DNA of 28,470 bases, taken from an uncultured Clostridium sp. Lineage in GTDB: Bacteria; Bacillota; Clostridia; Clostridiales; Clostridiaceae. Location of the stretch: assembly GCA_900539375.1 (NCBI GenBank), contig UQBY01000029.1, positions 1 to 28,470 of the forward strand, in the 5' to 3' direction. Under the pieces are notes generated by a model. The model worked only from the letters and a program-made list of their open reading frames with translations. It searched no databases and was not told where the DNA came from. Of the stretch, positions 1 through 8,725 are shown in pieces. Positions within the stretch are counted from its first letter, which is position 1; the number at the start of each line of letters is the position of its first letter. A program made the translations under genes and the position numbers.

Positions 1-2
1 CA

Positions 3-104
3 GTATGGAAACCTAGCAAAGTAGGAAATAAGACATTATATGTAGATGTAAAAGATAGTAATGGACAAGTAACAAGAAAATCTTTAAGCTATACTATTAA
101 ATAA
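3..104 (+). CDS. C-terminal end of a Y_Y_Y-repeat-like surface protein (partial)
   Basis: Only the last 33 codons are in the window; the gene starts upstream, and the frame opening at base 3 reads to TAA at 102-104. The residues run VWKPSKVGNKTLYVDVKDSN and then a short basic/polar tail ending SYTIK. A W-x-P, G-N-K-T-L-Y-V-D-V-K-D layout is typical of the closing strands of Y_Y_Y (triple tyrosine) beta-sandwich repeats. In clostridia such repeats occur in secreted proteins, including N-acetylmuramoyl-L-alanine amidases; that parent protein type is a guess, since no catalytic part is visible. The gene is separated from the next operon by a strong terminator, so it is not cotranscribed with the polysaccharide genes. 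Confidence 0.6.
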   Translation, partial: VWKPSKVGNKTLYVDVKDSNGQVTRKSLSYTIK

Positions 105-117
105 CTAAATTAATATG

Positions 118-158
118 ATACCTTTAAAGTAGAAAATCTACTTTAAAGGTATTTTTTT
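118..158 (+). terminator. Rho-independent terminator after the Y_Y_Y-like gene
   Basis: A perfect 16-bp inverted repeat (118-133 with 137-152, starting ATACCTTTAAAG) encloses a 3-nt AAA loop and runs into seven T residues (152-158). It lies 14 bp after the stop codon at 104. The tract of A before the stem is weak, so it acts mainly in the + direction. Confidence 0.93.
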
Positions 159-193
159 ATTTATATAAGATAATAATAAATTCAAAAATAACA

Positions 194-222
194 TTGTAAA
201 AATATGGTATGAGATATATAAT
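194..222 (+). promoter_or_regulatory. Sigma-A-type promoter of polysaccharide operon 1
   Basis: TTGTAA at 194-199 and a perfect TATAAT at 217-222 are separated by exactly 17 bp. The predicted start is near 229, giving a 5' leader of about 95 nt before the ATG at 324. The leader is almost pure A/T and no riboswitch-like or antiterminator structure is evident in it. The promoter lies just after the terminator at 118-158, as expected for a new transcription unit. Confidence 0.72.
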
Positions 223-323
223 AAATATACAAGGTTTTTAATAGTAAGTATTAAAAATATTTTTTTAATATTTATCTGTAAAAAAATATAAAATATATAA
301 AAAAATACAAGGAGGATAGCTTT

Positions 324-1415
324 ATGAAGAAGGTAATGCATATAGTTGAAGCCTTTGGAGGAGGGGTTTTTACTTTTATGGTTGATTTATTAAATTCAAT
401 AGTAGAAGAGTATGATGTGATTTTAGTATGTGCTATAAGACCTGAAACACCAAAAGATTATAAAACTTACCTACACAAAAGTATAAAAATAATTGAGCTA
501 AAAAACGGTGGAAGAAGTATTAGTCTTAAGGATTTTAAACTTTATTTTGAAATAAGAGAAATTATAAAAGAAGAAAATCCAGATATAGTGCATTTACATT
601 CTTCAAAGGCAGGTTTTTTAGGAAGATTATGTTGCAATGATAGAGAAAGGGAGGTTTTTTATAATCCTCATGGATATTCCTTTTTAATGGAAGATGCAAA
701 AAATATACAAAAAATTATGTATAAGTCTATTGAATGGCTATCAAGTAAAAAATGTGGCTATATAGTTGCTTGTTCTAAAGGAGAATATAAGGAGGCATTA
801 AAACTTTCTAAAAAATCTTTTCTTATAAGCAATGGAATAAACACAAAGAACCTTCCAATACTTAAAGAAAAAGATATAGACTTAAGAAATTTAAAAATAT
901 GTACATTAGGAAGAATAAGCCTTCAAAAAAATCCTGAAAGTTTTAATGAAATTGCAAAAAGGTTTCCTAAATTACAATTTACTTGGATTGGAGAAGGTGA
1001 ATTAAAATCAAGCCTTACTTCACCTAATATAAAAATTACAGGATGGCTTGAAAAAAGACAAGCTCTAAAAGTAATGAATGAAAATGACATTTTTATTTTA
1101 ACTTCATTATGGGAGGGACTTCCTATAGCTCTTCTTGAGGCTATGCTTTATAAAAAGATATGTATAGTAAGTAATTGTATAGGAAACAAGGATGTAATAA
1201 ATAAAGAAAATGGCTTTATATGCAATAGTTTAGAGGATTATTATAAAACTATTTATGAAATTATAGATGGAAAAGTAGATATAAAAAGGCTTAAAGAAAA
1301 TGCTTATAGAGATATACATCTTAAATATAGCTTTACTGCTGTTTCTCAAAAGTATATGTCTCTTTATAAACTTATAGGAAAGGTAATAGAAAGACAAGCC
1401 TTTAGTAAAACTTAA
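324..1415 (+). CDS. Glycosyltransferase family 4 (GT-B), first gene of operon 1
   Basis: Predicted cytoplasmic or membrane-peripheral retaining glycosyltransferase of 363 aa, the normal length for the family. The N-terminal GT-B half opens with the Gly loop G12-G13-G14 and later has PDIVHLHSSKAG, a common motif of capsule and O-antigen GT4 enzymes. The C-terminal nucleotide-sugar half starts at LGRISLQKNP and carries the E-x7-E signature, E264 and E272 (WEGLPIALLEAM). The start is ATG 324, with AAGGAGGA at 309-316. It should add one sugar to a lipid-linked repeat unit; donor and acceptor cannot be read from sequence. It sits first in the operon, where an initiating phosphoglycosyltransferase would often be, but it has no membrane-anchored PGT features and does not resemble one. 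Confidence 0.9.
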   Translation: MKKVMHIVEAFGGGVFTFMVDLLNSIVEEYDVILVCAIRPETPKDYKTYLHKSIKIIELKNGGRSISLKDFKLYFEIREIIKEENPDIVHLHSSKAGFLGRLCCNDREREVFYNPHGYSFLMEDAKNIQKIMYKSIEWLSSKKCGYIVACSKGEYKEALKLSKKSFLISNGINTKNLPILKEKDIDLRNLKICTLGRISLQKNPESFNEIAKRFPKLQFTWIGEGELKSSLTSPNIKITGWLEKRQALKVMNENDIFILTSLWEGLPIALLEAMLYKKICIVSNCIGNKDVINKENGFICNSLEDYYKTIYEIIDGKVDIKRLKENAYRDIHLKYSFTAVSQKYMSLYKLIGKVIERQAFSKT

Positions 1416-1442
1416 AAAATAAAAGTAAAAGGAGATACTAAG

Positions 1443-1928
1443 GTGATATTTTTAAAGATTATTTATCATTTAAAAGCAATAATAAAGAAAACATTTTTTA
1501 AAATTATATTTGGAAAACATATTACCTTTGGAAAGGGTAGTACCTTTAGAAAGGGTTTTTCTATTGCTATAGAGGAAGATGGAATTATAAAAATAGGAGA
1601 AAATGTTTATTTTAATAATTTTTGTTCTATAAATTCTCTTTGTAGCATAGAAATTGGAGATGATTGTATATTTGGGGAAAATGTAAGGGTATATGACCAT
1701 AATCATAAGTTTTCTAAAAAAACAGAAAAAATAATGAAACAAGGATATTCTAAAGGCCCTATAAAAATAGGAAGTGATTGTTGGATAGGAAGTAATGTAA
1801 CAATACTTAAAGGAGTAAATATTGGAGACAATGTTATTATAGGTGCTGGAAGTATTATAGATAAGGATATACCAAGTAATTTTATAGTAAAACCTGAGAG
1901 AAATTTAGTGAAGGAGGAGAGAATATGA
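1443..1928 (+). CDS. Left-handed beta-helix (hexapeptide) acyltransferase, probable O-acetyltransferase
   Basis: 161 aa. Repeated hexapeptides of the [IV]-G-x4 type run from about residue 50 to 150 (KIGENVY, IGDDCIFG, IGSDCWIGSNVTI, GVNIGDNVIIGAGS). The D85-H86-N87-H88 segment supplies the conserved catalytic histidine region of the CatB/LacA/WcaF group. The family transfers acetyl, or less often another acyl group, from acyl-CoA to a sugar hydroxyl or amine, so it probably O-acetylates the operon 1 polymer or a precursor. It starts with GTG at 1443 behind AAGGAGAT (1428-1435). Its end overlaps the next start by 4 bp (ATGA, 1925-1928), indicating translational coupling. Acyl donor and target sugar are not determinable. 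Confidence 0.9.
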   Translation: MIFLKIIYHLKAIIKKTFFKIIFGKHITFGKGSTFRKGFSIAIEEDGIIKIGENVYFNNFCSINSLCSIEIGDDCIFGENVRVYDHNHKFSKKTEKIMKQGYSKGPIKIGSDCWIGSNVTILKGVNIGDNVIIGAGSIIDKDIPSNFIVKPERNLVKEERI

Positions 1929-3025
1929 ATTACCCCATAAAAGTTTTAGTTTTAGATACAGTAATGGATAGAGGTGGAGCCGAAAGTATGATTATGAATT
2001 ATCTAAGAAATATAGATAGAAGTAAAATACAAATGGACTTTATGGTAAATAGACAATATAAAGGAGCTTATGAAGATGAAATTAAAAGCCTTGGAGGAAA
2101 GGTTTTTAGAATGTGTTCAATGTATCCTAAAAACTTTAGAAGATATAAAAAGGAAATAAGAGAATTTTTAAAAAGCCATCCAGAGTATAAAATAATTCAT
2201 TCAAATTTAGAAGAAAGAAGTTATTTTCCATTAAAGGAAGCTAAAAAATTAAATATTCCAGTAAGAATTAGCCATGCCCATAATGCACCTAAGGGTTTTG
2301 ATATAAAAACAATAGTAAGATATTACTTTAGAGCAAGGTTAAAATCAGAAGTTACTCATATGTTTGCTTGTGGACAAGATGCAGGAGATTGGCTTTATGG
2401 AAAAAGATATAGAAAGGATTTTATAATTCAAAATAATGCAATAGATGCTAAAGCCTATAAATATAACCCTAAAATTGAGGAAGAAGTTAGAAAAGAGCTT
2501 AATCTTGAAGGAAAGTTTGTAATAGGACATGTGGGAAGATTTTTTCTTCAGAAAAATCATAACTTTTTAATAGATATATTTAATGAAGTTTATAAAAAAG
2601 ATAAAAGTGCAGTTTTACTTCTTATAGGAGATGGAGAGCTTAAAAAGGAAATAGAAAAAAAGGTTTTACTTTTAGGACTTGAAAATTCAGTAAAGTTTTT
2701 AGGAGTAAGAGAGGATGTAAATAGATTAATGCAATGTTTTAATATATTTTTACTTCCATCTCTTTTTGAAGGACTTCCAGTAACAATGATAGAAGCCCAA
2801 GCTGCTGGCTTAAAGTGTATAATTTCAGATAAAGTAACAAAAGAATGTGATATAACAGGAAATGTAGAAAGAATCTCTTTAAATGTTCCAGCTAAAAAAT
2901 GGGCAGAAAAAATACTAAAAACTAGATATGAAAAAGAAAATACCTATGAAAAAATAAAAGAAGCAAAATATGATATAAAAGAAAATGCCTTATGGCTAGA
3001 AAACTTCTACATACATTCTTTATAA
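1925..3025 (+). CDS. EpsF-like glycosyltransferase family 4
   Basis: 366 aa GT-B enzyme. The N-terminus has the RGGAESMIMNYLRNID pattern that typifies EpsF-like GT4 proteins, in which the GG-A-E loop contacts the acceptor or donor phosphate region. The C-terminal domain begins at IGHVGRFFLQKNHNFL and contains E-x7-E as E282 and E290 (FEGLPVTMIEAQAAG). It overlaps the acyltransferase by ATGA, and GGAGGAG lies just upstream of 1925. It has a clear paralogue in operon 2 (15540-16676), similar along the whole C-terminal half, yet the leucine codons of the two genes differ strongly. It is predicted to add a hexose-type sugar to the operon 1 repeat unit; specificity is unknown. Confidence 0.9.
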   Translation: MNYPIKVLVLDTVMDRGGAESMIMNYLRNIDRSKIQMDFMVNRQYKGAYEDEIKSLGGKVFRMCSMYPKNFRRYKKEIREFLKSHPEYKIIHSNLEERSYFPLKEAKKLNIPVRISHAHNAPKGFDIKTIVRYYFRARLKSEVTHMFACGQDAGDWLYGKRYRKDFIIQNNAIDAKAYKYNPKIEEEVRKELNLEGKFVIGHVGRFFLQKNHNFLIDIFNEVYKKDKSAVLLLIGDGELKKEIEKKVLLLGLENSVKFLGVREDVNRLMQCFNIFLLPSLFEGLPVTMIEAQAAGLKCIISDKVTKECDITGNVERISLNVPAKKWAEKILKTRYEKENTYEKIKEAKYDIKENALWLENFYIHSL

Positions 3026-3050
3026 AGTTATTTTTTAGTAGATAAAATAC

Positions 3051-3067
3051 AAGGAGTGAGTTTTATG
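3051..3067 (+). promoter_or_regulatory. Ribosome binding site that fixes the start at 3065
   Basis: AAGGAG at 3051-3056 is 8 nt upstream of ATG 3065. The longer reading from GTG 3056 would place the start codon inside the Shine-Dalgarno sequence itself, so 3065 is the likelier start. Confidence 0.75.
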
Positions 3068-4183
3068 GAAAGTTTAAAGCCTTCTAATAAAATGTTAGCC
3101 TTAGTTATGCTTATTCCATTAACTATATTTTGCAAAATATTTCAGTTTAATGTTTTGCCTAGCAAATATTTTTATGATAGTTCAAGAATGCTTTCAATGT
3201 CAACTGGAAGTAATACTATGGAAGCTTGGGGAGATGCTTATGAAATTGTTTCAGAACTTTTTAAAAAAATTAATATTTTAGGATACACAAGCCTTCAGGA
3301 CTGGGCATATACTTTAGCTTTTATTTTTATATTTATAATGTTTTTTATGATAATTAGAATAGAAAGTTTAGATAATTTACAATTATTTTTTGTTTTTTCT
3401 AGTGTAGGTTTATTAAATATATATATTTTTAATATTTCTAAAGATGTTATACAATATGGAATTTTCTTTTTAATGTATTTAGTAATAATAAATAAAAAAC
3501 TTCCTAAAATTTTAAAGGTTTTATTATGTTTTTATATTTTCTTTTGGGAAAGTAGTTTTTTTAGAAGTTATTACATTCTTATGGGCATATTATTTATTAT
3601 ACTTTATATTCTTATAAAAACAGTTCAATTTAAAGTTAAAAATATGAATAAAAAAACAATATTAATTATATTTATTATAATTTTTGTTTCAATGTATGCC
3701 CTTATTTATACATCACAATTTATATCCTATGAAGATTATGAAAGGCTTATAAATGTAAGATATAATGTACCAAATGAAGGTGCAGTATCTGCTATAAATA
3801 ATTGGATTGATGATAGAGGAAGTCTTTCATTATATATGGTTAATTATATTATAAATGCAGTAAGGATGATGTTTCCTATAGAACTTCTTTTAAATGGACC
3901 ATTTTATATGCCTTTTGTAGTTTATCAAGGATTTATTTTATATTACTTAGTAAAAACTATGGGAAATTTAAATAAAAATACAAATGAAATTGTAGTACTT
4001 GCTTTAAGTAGTTTTATAGCCTATCTTCTTGTATCTTTTACCTTTGAACCAGACTTTGGTTCCTTTGTAAGACATGAAGCGGCAACCTTTCCAATACTTC
4101 ATTTAATTGTATTAGATAAAGAAAACTATAAATTTAGGAGGAAAAAATGGAAGGAAGAATCTTTAATACCTTTTATAGAATAA
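3065..4183 (+). CDS. Polytopic membrane protein, probable Wzy/EpsG-type repeat-unit polymerase
   Basis: 372 aa and strongly hydrophobic, with about ten membrane segments by eye (for example around residues 9-26, 80-100, 104-122, 125-142, 147-165, 198-218 and the 310-330 region). A long extracytoplasmic-type loop (YEDYERLINVRYNVPNEG, then the WIDDRGSLSLY part) lies between the middle segments. Size, topology, loop and position between glycosyltransferases with a flippase in the same operon fit a polysaccharide polymerase, which joins lipid-linked repeat units outside the membrane. Polymerases are poorly conserved, and no signature proves the family, so the function is inferred from context. 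Its 3' end overlaps the next gene by 37 bp. Confidence 0.6.
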   Translation: MESLKPSNKMLALVMLIPLTIFCKIFQFNVLPSKYFYDSSRMLSMSTGSNTMEAWGDAYEIVSELFKKINILGYTSLQDWAYTLAFIFIFIMFFMIIRIESLDNLQLFFVFSSVGLLNIYIFNISKDVIQYGIFFLMYLVIINKKLPKILKVLLCFYIFFWESSFFRSYYILMGILFIILYILIKTVQFKVKNMNKKTILIIFIIIFVSMYALIYTSQFISYEDYERLINVRYNVPNEGAVSAINNWIDDRGSLSLYMVNYIINAVRMMFPIELLLNGPFYMPFVVYQGFILYYLVKTMGNLNKNTNEIVVLALSSFIAYLLVSFTFEPDFGSFVRHEAATFPILHLIVLDKENYKFRRKKWKEESLIPFIE

Positions 4184-5301
4184 CAAAAAATAAAGTAGTA
4201 GCTAATATATTAACATTTATTTTCTATAAGATTTTATTAATATACTACTATATAGTTAGATTATTTTTAAAGGAAAATTTAAATATAAATAGAGAAGAAG
4301 CCTTTGAAAAGGTAAATAAAGTTTCTAAAAAGCCTATGAAAAAGTATTCCTATAATAAAAGAATTATAGATGAAAACATTGACCTTTCAATAATAGTACC
4401 AGCATACAATTCCTCAGATTATATAAAAGAATGTATATCCTCTGTACTAATGCAAAAGACAAGCTATAATTATGAGCTTATTGTAATAAATGATGGCTCA
4501 AAAGATGACACTTTAGAAAAGATAAATTTATTTAAAGAAAATAAACATTTAAAAATAATAAATCAAGAAAATAAAGGCTTTTCAGGAGCAAGAAATAGAG
4601 GAATAGATGAGTCTTTAGGAAAATATATTATGTTTTTAGACTCTGATGATTTATTATGTGAAAATTCCATAGAAAAATTAATAAAAACAGCAAAGGGAAA
4701 AAAAGCAGATATAGTACAAGGTTCTTATTATACCTTTAATAAAAATGGAAATAAATTTTATACAAATATAACACCTACAGAAAAAAATAAAGAAATTTCA
4801 ATTCCAGGTTTTCCCTGGGGTAAAGTATATAATGCCAAGCTTTTTGAAAAGGTTAGATTTCCTTTAGACTTTTGGTATGAAGATACAATAGTTAATTATT
4901 TATTAGCAAGACTTAGTAATAAATATGTAGCTGTTTCAGATTATGTATATGGATACAGAATAAATGAAAAAGGAATTACCTTTACTTCAAAAAAATCTAA
5001 AAAAGTATTAGATACCTATTGGATAATTGAAGAAATGATTGATTTAAGTAAAGATATTGGACTAAAGATAGATGATAGTATATATGATATGACAATATTT
5101 CAATTAAGCAACTTATTATATAGAAGAATTCATTTTTTAGATGAAGAAACTATAAAAAATACTTTTATATTAGCCTGTTATTTAATACAAGATATGGGAA
5201 TTAAAGATAGCAAAAACAAATCTATTATTTTTAGAGATATAGAAAAAGCATTTAAAGAAAAAAACTATAGACTATGGAAATTGGCAAGCTTTGTTATATA
5301 A
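4147..5301 (+). CDS. Glycosyltransferase family 2 with N-terminal hydrophobic extension
   Basis: 384 aa. The GT-A domain starts late, at about residue 79 (LSIIVPAYNSSDYI), and has NDGSKDDT, ENKGFSGARNRGID and the metal-binding D165-S166-D167-D168. A PWGKVYN segment and a YEDTIVN acidic motif follow, where family members carry the catalytic base. Before the domain lie about 75 residues, including a hydrophobic stretch at roughly residues 17-42, which could anchor the enzyme at the membrane; most other GT2 proteins in this window start directly at the SIIVP strand. The start ATG 4147 has AGGAGG at 4136-4141 and lies inside the preceding gene in another frame. Likely role: addition of a sugar to the growing lipid-linked unit; donor unknown. 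Confidence 0.87.
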   Translation: MEGRIFNTFYRITKNKVVANILTFIFYKILLIYYYIVRLFLKENLNINREEAFEKVNKVSKKPMKKYSYNKRIIDENIDLSIIVPAYNSSDYIKECISSVLMQKTSYNYELIVINDGSKDDTLEKINLFKENKHLKIINQENKGFSGARNRGIDESLGKYIMFLDSDDLLCENSIEKLIKTAKGKKADIVQGSYYTFNKNGNKFYTNITPTEKNKEISIPGFPWGKVYNAKLFEKVRFPLDFWYEDTIVNYLLARLSNKYVAVSDYVYGYRINEKGITFTSKKSKKVLDTYWIIEEMIDLSKDIGLKIDDSIYDMTIFQLSNLLYRRIHFLDEETIKNTFILACYLIQDMGIKDSKNKSIIFRDIEKAFKEKNYRLWKLASFVI

Positions 5302-5314
5302 AGGAGGAACTATG
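5301..5314 (+). promoter_or_regulatory. Ribosome binding site that fixes the start at 5312
   Basis: AAGGAGGA at 5301-5308 is followed by ATG 5312. The alternative in-frame TTG at 5291 has no upstream ribosome binding site and would add seven non-conserved residues, so the shorter start is preferred. The RBS begins on the last base of the preceding stop codon. Confidence 0.75.
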
Positions 5315-6394
5315 AAAAATATTTGTTTTTTTTCAGGAGATATAACAAATAGTGGAGGAACAGAAAAAGTTGCAAGCATTATAGCAAATGAACTAAGTAA
5401 AAATAAAGAATATAAAATTTCATTTGTAAGTTTAACTGAAAAAAAGAAAGAACCTTTTTTTTATATTAATTCTAAAATAAAAAGGCATAAATTATATGAT
5501 AAACCAATAAGAGGAATAACTCATATATTAGGAATTTGCTATAAGCTAAAAAGTATAGTGAAAAATGAAAATATAGATATTTTAATAGATATTGATGGAA
5601 TATTAGATATGTATTCATTAGTAGTTAAATTATTTACAAAGGTTAAAGTTATATCTTGGGAACACTTTAACTACTACCAACATCCTCATGTTAAATATAG
5701 AAACTATACAAGAAAGCTAGCAGGAAGATTTGCAAATGGAATTGTAACTTTAACTAATGAAGATAAAGGCTATTATGAAAAAAATATAAAAATAAAATGT
5801 CCTATAGAATTTATTCATAACCCAATTATGAATTTAGATAAAAATTATGACTATGATTTAAATTCTAAAATAATTTTAAGTGTAGGAAGACTAACTTATC
5901 AAAAAGGTTTTGATATTTTACTAGATGTAGCAAATATAGTTTTAAAAAAACATAAAGATTGGAAGTGGATTATATTAGGTGAAGGAGAAGAAAGACAAGC
6001 ACTTGAAAATAAAATTAAAAGTTTATCTCTTGAAGAAAAAGTTATATTAAAAGGTAATGTTTCTAATGTAGAAGCCTACTATAAAACTTCTTCAATATTT
6101 GTATTAACTTCAAGATATGAAGGTCTTCCAATGACCCTTCTTGAAACTAAAACTTTTAAACTTCCAATAATAAGTTTTGATATAAAAACAGGACCTAATG
6201 AATGTATATTAAATAATAAAAATGGCTACCTTATAAAAGCTTTTGATATAGAAGATATGGCAGAAAAAATAAATAATTTAATTGAAAACAAAAATTTAAG
6301 AGAAAGTTTTTCAAATAATGCTTTAGAAGATACAGAAAAATTTAACTTAAAAAATATTATAAAAAAATGGATAGATTTAATTGAAAGTATATAA
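5312..6394 (+). CDS. Glycosyltransferase family 4
   Basis: 360 aa from the preferred ATG. GT-B layout: the N-terminal NSGGTEKVASIIANEL motif (GG-T-E-K-V is characteristic of a common GT4 subgroup in EPS and teichoic-like loci), a SWEHFNYY segment in the middle, then SVGRLTYQKGFD opening the nucleotide-sugar domain and E-x7-E as E270/E278 (YEGLPMTLLETKT). Proteins of this subgroup are often N-acetylgalactosamine or galactose transferases, but specificity cannot be assigned here. It follows the GT2 gene with the ribosome binding site touching that gene's stop codon. A run of eight T (5326-5333) sits within the first eight codons. Confidence 0.88.
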   Translation: MKNICFFSGDITNSGGTEKVASIIANELSKNKEYKISFVSLTEKKKEPFFYINSKIKRHKLYDKPIRGITHILGICYKLKSIVKNENIDILIDIDGILDMYSLVVKLFTKVKVISWEHFNYYQHPHVKYRNYTRKLAGRFANGIVTLTNEDKGYYEKNIKIKCPIEFIHNPIMNLDKNYDYDLNSKIILSVGRLTYQKGFDILLDVANIVLKKHKDWKWIILGEGEERQALENKIKSLSLEEKVILKGNVSNVEAYYKTSSIFVLTSRYEGLPMTLLETKTFKLPIISFDIKTGPNECILNNKNGYLIKAFDIEDMAEKINNLIENKNLRESFSNNALEDTEKFNLKNIIKKWIDLIESI

Positions 6395-6408
6395 AGGAGA
6401 AGAAATAA

Positions 6409-7467
6409 GTGAAAGTAAGCATTATAGTTCCGGTATATAATTGTGAAAAATATTTAAAAAAATGTATAGAAAGTATCATAAATCAAACTTATAAAGACTT
6501 AGAGCTTATTTTAATAGATGATGGCTCTACAGATAAAAGCTATGATATTTCTTTAGAATATAAGAAAAAATATGGAAATATAATTGTTTTAAAGCAAAAT
6601 AATAAAGGTTCAGGAAGTGCAAGAAATTATGGAATAGAAAAAGCTACAGGAAAGTATTTAATGTTTTGTGATTCTGATGATTTTTTTTGCAAAAATACAG
6701 TAGAATCTTTTATTAAGGAAACTTTAAAAGAGGATTATGACTTAGTTATAAGTGGATATAATAATTTTAAATACTATAATGATAAAGTAGTGATATGTAA
6801 AGAAAATAATGCTATGGAAGATATTATAAAAACTAAAGAACAGGTTAGAAAATCTTATATAGAACTTCATGAAAAATGCCTAAATCAAGCCCCCTGGGGA
6901 AAGCTTTATAAAAGAAGTATAGTAATAGAAAATAAAGTAAGATTTAAAGATTATAAACGCTGCCAAGATATTATATTTAATCTTCAATATTATGAGCATG
7001 TAGAAAGCATAAAAATTATAAAAGATAAATTATATAACTATCAAACGCCAGAGGGTAATGCTTATATATCAAAGTTTCCTTCTAATATGATAGAAATAAG
7101 AAAAGAAATAGATAGAATAATTACAGAAACTTTAAAGAAATGGAATGTTTATGATGAAAAGACAGAAAAGTATCTTAATAAAATTCTTGTAACAGATATT
7201 TTAGTATGTATAAGGCTTAACTATTTAAATAATTGGAATTTTAATAAAGAGAAAAAAAGAGAGTATATAAATAATCTTTTAAAAGATGAAAAGGTAATAA
7301 AGGTTTTAAAAGAAAAAGGCTATGGAAAAAAGAAAGATATACTTTGCACAATAGTAAATACAAAAAATTATTTTTTTATAGAAGCTACAAATTTTTTTAT
7401 AGCTTTACTTCAAAATATTTCATTAAAAGTAAATAAATACAAAACAAAAAGATTAGTACATTCTTAA
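6409..7467 (+). CDS. Glycosyltransferase family 2
   Basis: 352 aa GT-A enzyme that begins directly at the first beta strand (VSIIVPVYNCEKYLKKCI). Next come IDDGSTDKS, NKGSGSARNYGI and the metal-binding D88-S89-D90-D91. An APWGKLYKRSI segment and a CQDIIFN acidic stretch, a variant of the usual ED motif, follow. It starts with GTG 6409 behind AAGGAGA (6394-6400), 14 bp after the previous gene. The C-terminal 100 residues are lysine-rich and of no clear domain. A run of eight T (6681-6688) directly follows the DSDD codons. Donor and acceptor unknown. Confidence 0.88.
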   Translation: MKVSIIVPVYNCEKYLKKCIESIINQTYKDLELILIDDGSTDKSYDISLEYKKKYGNIIVLKQNNKGSGSARNYGIEKATGKYLMFCDSDDFFCKNTVESFIKETLKEDYDLVISGYNNFKYYNDKVVICKENNAMEDIIKTKEQVRKSYIELHEKCLNQAPWGKLYKRSIVIENKVRFKDYKRCQDIIFNLQYYEHVESIKIIKDKLYNYQTPEGNAYISKFPSNMIEIRKEIDRIITETLKKWNVYDEKTEKYLNKILVTDILVCIRLNYLNNWNFNKEKKREYINNLLKDEKVIKVLKEKGYGKKKDILCTIVNTKNYFFIEATNFFIALLQNISLKVNKYKTKRLVHS

Positions 7468-7483
7468 TTTATAAGGAGAAAAA

Positions 7484-8725
7484 ATGAAAAAGAAAATTTT
7501 ATTTATAGAAGAGGGCCTTGGAATTGGTGGAGCTGAAAAGAGCCTTCTTGCTATTTTAAATCTTTTAGATTATTCAAAATATGAAGTGGATTTATTTTTA
7601 TTTAGACATACTGGAGAATTTATGAATATGCTTCCAAGGGAAGTTAATCTTCTTAAAGTATCAGAGGATTTTTCTTTATTTGAAGAAAACAAAAAAGCTT
7701 CTCCTTTAAATTTTTTTAAAAAGCATAATATAAAAGCTACAGTTTACTCTTCTTTATATTTAATTAATAGTGGAATTTATAAAATTAAAAAAGAACATAT
7801 AAAAAATAAAGAATATATAGGATGGAATTTTTTAAAAAATTTATTTAAGCCTCTAGAGAAAGAATATGATGTAGCAATATCTTTTTTAGAGAAAAAGACT
7901 ATTTATTTTAATGTAGATAAGGTAAAGGCAAAAAGAAGAATAGGTTTTGTTCATATAGATTATAGTAAGTATCCTTATAATTATAAAATGGATAAAAAAT
8001 ACTTTAAGGAATTTAACAATATAGCTACAGTTTCTAATCACTGCAAAGAAGTATTAGAAAATATATTTAAAGAGTATAAAGAAAAGTTTTTAGTTATAAA
8101 AAATATGATTTTAGTAAATTTAATTGAAGAAAAAGCAAAAGAAAAGGTAAGGCTAAAAGAAGAGAATGAGGAAACTATAAAAATAGTAACAGTAGGAAGA
8201 TTAGTTAATCAAAAGGGAATAGATAATGGAATTTTTGTTTGCAAAGCTTTAATTGATGAAGGATATAAAGTTAGGTGGTATGTAGTAGGAAAAGGAAAGG
8301 ATAAAGAAAAGCTAGAAAACTTAATAAAAACTAATAACTTAGAAGAAAACTTTATTTTATTAGGAGCAAAAACAAATCCATATAAATATATAAAAATATG
8401 TGATATATATGTACAACCTTCTCGTTTTGAAGGTTATGGCATTACAGTTGCAGAAGCAAAAGCCTTAAAAAAACCAATAGTAGCTACAGATATACCAGAA
8501 TTTCGTGAACAGATAATAGATAAAAAAACAGGTATTTTATGTAAAGATAATAATGAACTTAAATATGGAATTAAACTTTTAATAGAAGATAAAAACCTAA
8601 GAAAAAAATTAATAGATAATCTAAAAAAAGAAAATGAGGAATCTAATACTTTAGAGCTTAAAAAACTATATGAAATAATTGAAGGAAAAAATTTAGAAAA
8701 TGAAAAGGTGAAAAGTTATGGATAA
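7484..8725 (+). CDS. Glycosyltransferase family 4
   Basis: 413 aa, slightly longer than the other GT4 proteins here owing to an enlarged N-terminal half. The Gly loop is GIGGAEKSLLAILNLLD, the nucleotide-sugar domain opens at TVGRLVNQKGID, and the E-x7-E pair is E316/E324 within FEGYGITVAEAKALKKP. This EGYG/T-V-A-E-A version is common among capsule GT4 transferases. The start ATG 7484 is preceded by AAGGAGA. Its 3' end overlaps the following GT2 gene by 8 bp, which suggests coupled translation and perhaps consecutive action in the same repeat unit. Sugar specificity cannot be read. Confidence 0.88.
   Translation: MKKKILFIEEGLGIGGAEKSLLAILNLLDYSKYEVDLFLFRHTGEFMNMLPREVNLLKVSEDFSLFEENKKASPLNFFKKHNIKATVYSSLYLINSGIYKIKKEHIKNKEYIGWNFLKNLFKPLEKEYDVAISFLEKKTIYFNVDKVKAKRRIGFVHIDYSKYPYNYKMDKKYFKEFNNIATVSNHCKEVLENIFKEYKEKFLVIKNMILVNLIEEKAKEKVRLKEENEETIKIVTVGRLVNQKGIDNGIFVCKALIDEGYKVRWYVVGKGKDKEKLENLIKTNNLEENFILLGAKTNPYKYIKICDIYVQPSRFEGYGITVAEAKALKKPIVATDIPEFREQIIDKKTGILCKDNNELKYGIKLLIEDKNLRKKLIDNLKKENEESNTLELKKLYEIIEGKNLENEKVKSYG

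Noticed and set aside
1470..1742. Open frames on the minus strand opposite the + strand genes (also near 138-341, 2345-2560, 9683-9889, 11751-12023, 14144-14419, 25268-25606, 26042-26287)
   Set aside because: They lie antisense to clear genes or in A/T-rich spacer, have Phe/Ile/Tyr- or Ser-rich low-complexity translations, no recognisable motif and no convincing ribosome binding site.
3056..3064. GTG start nine bases upstream of the polymerase candidate's ATG
   Set aside because: The GTG overlaps the AAGGAG ribosome binding site; ATG 3065 is correctly spaced from it.
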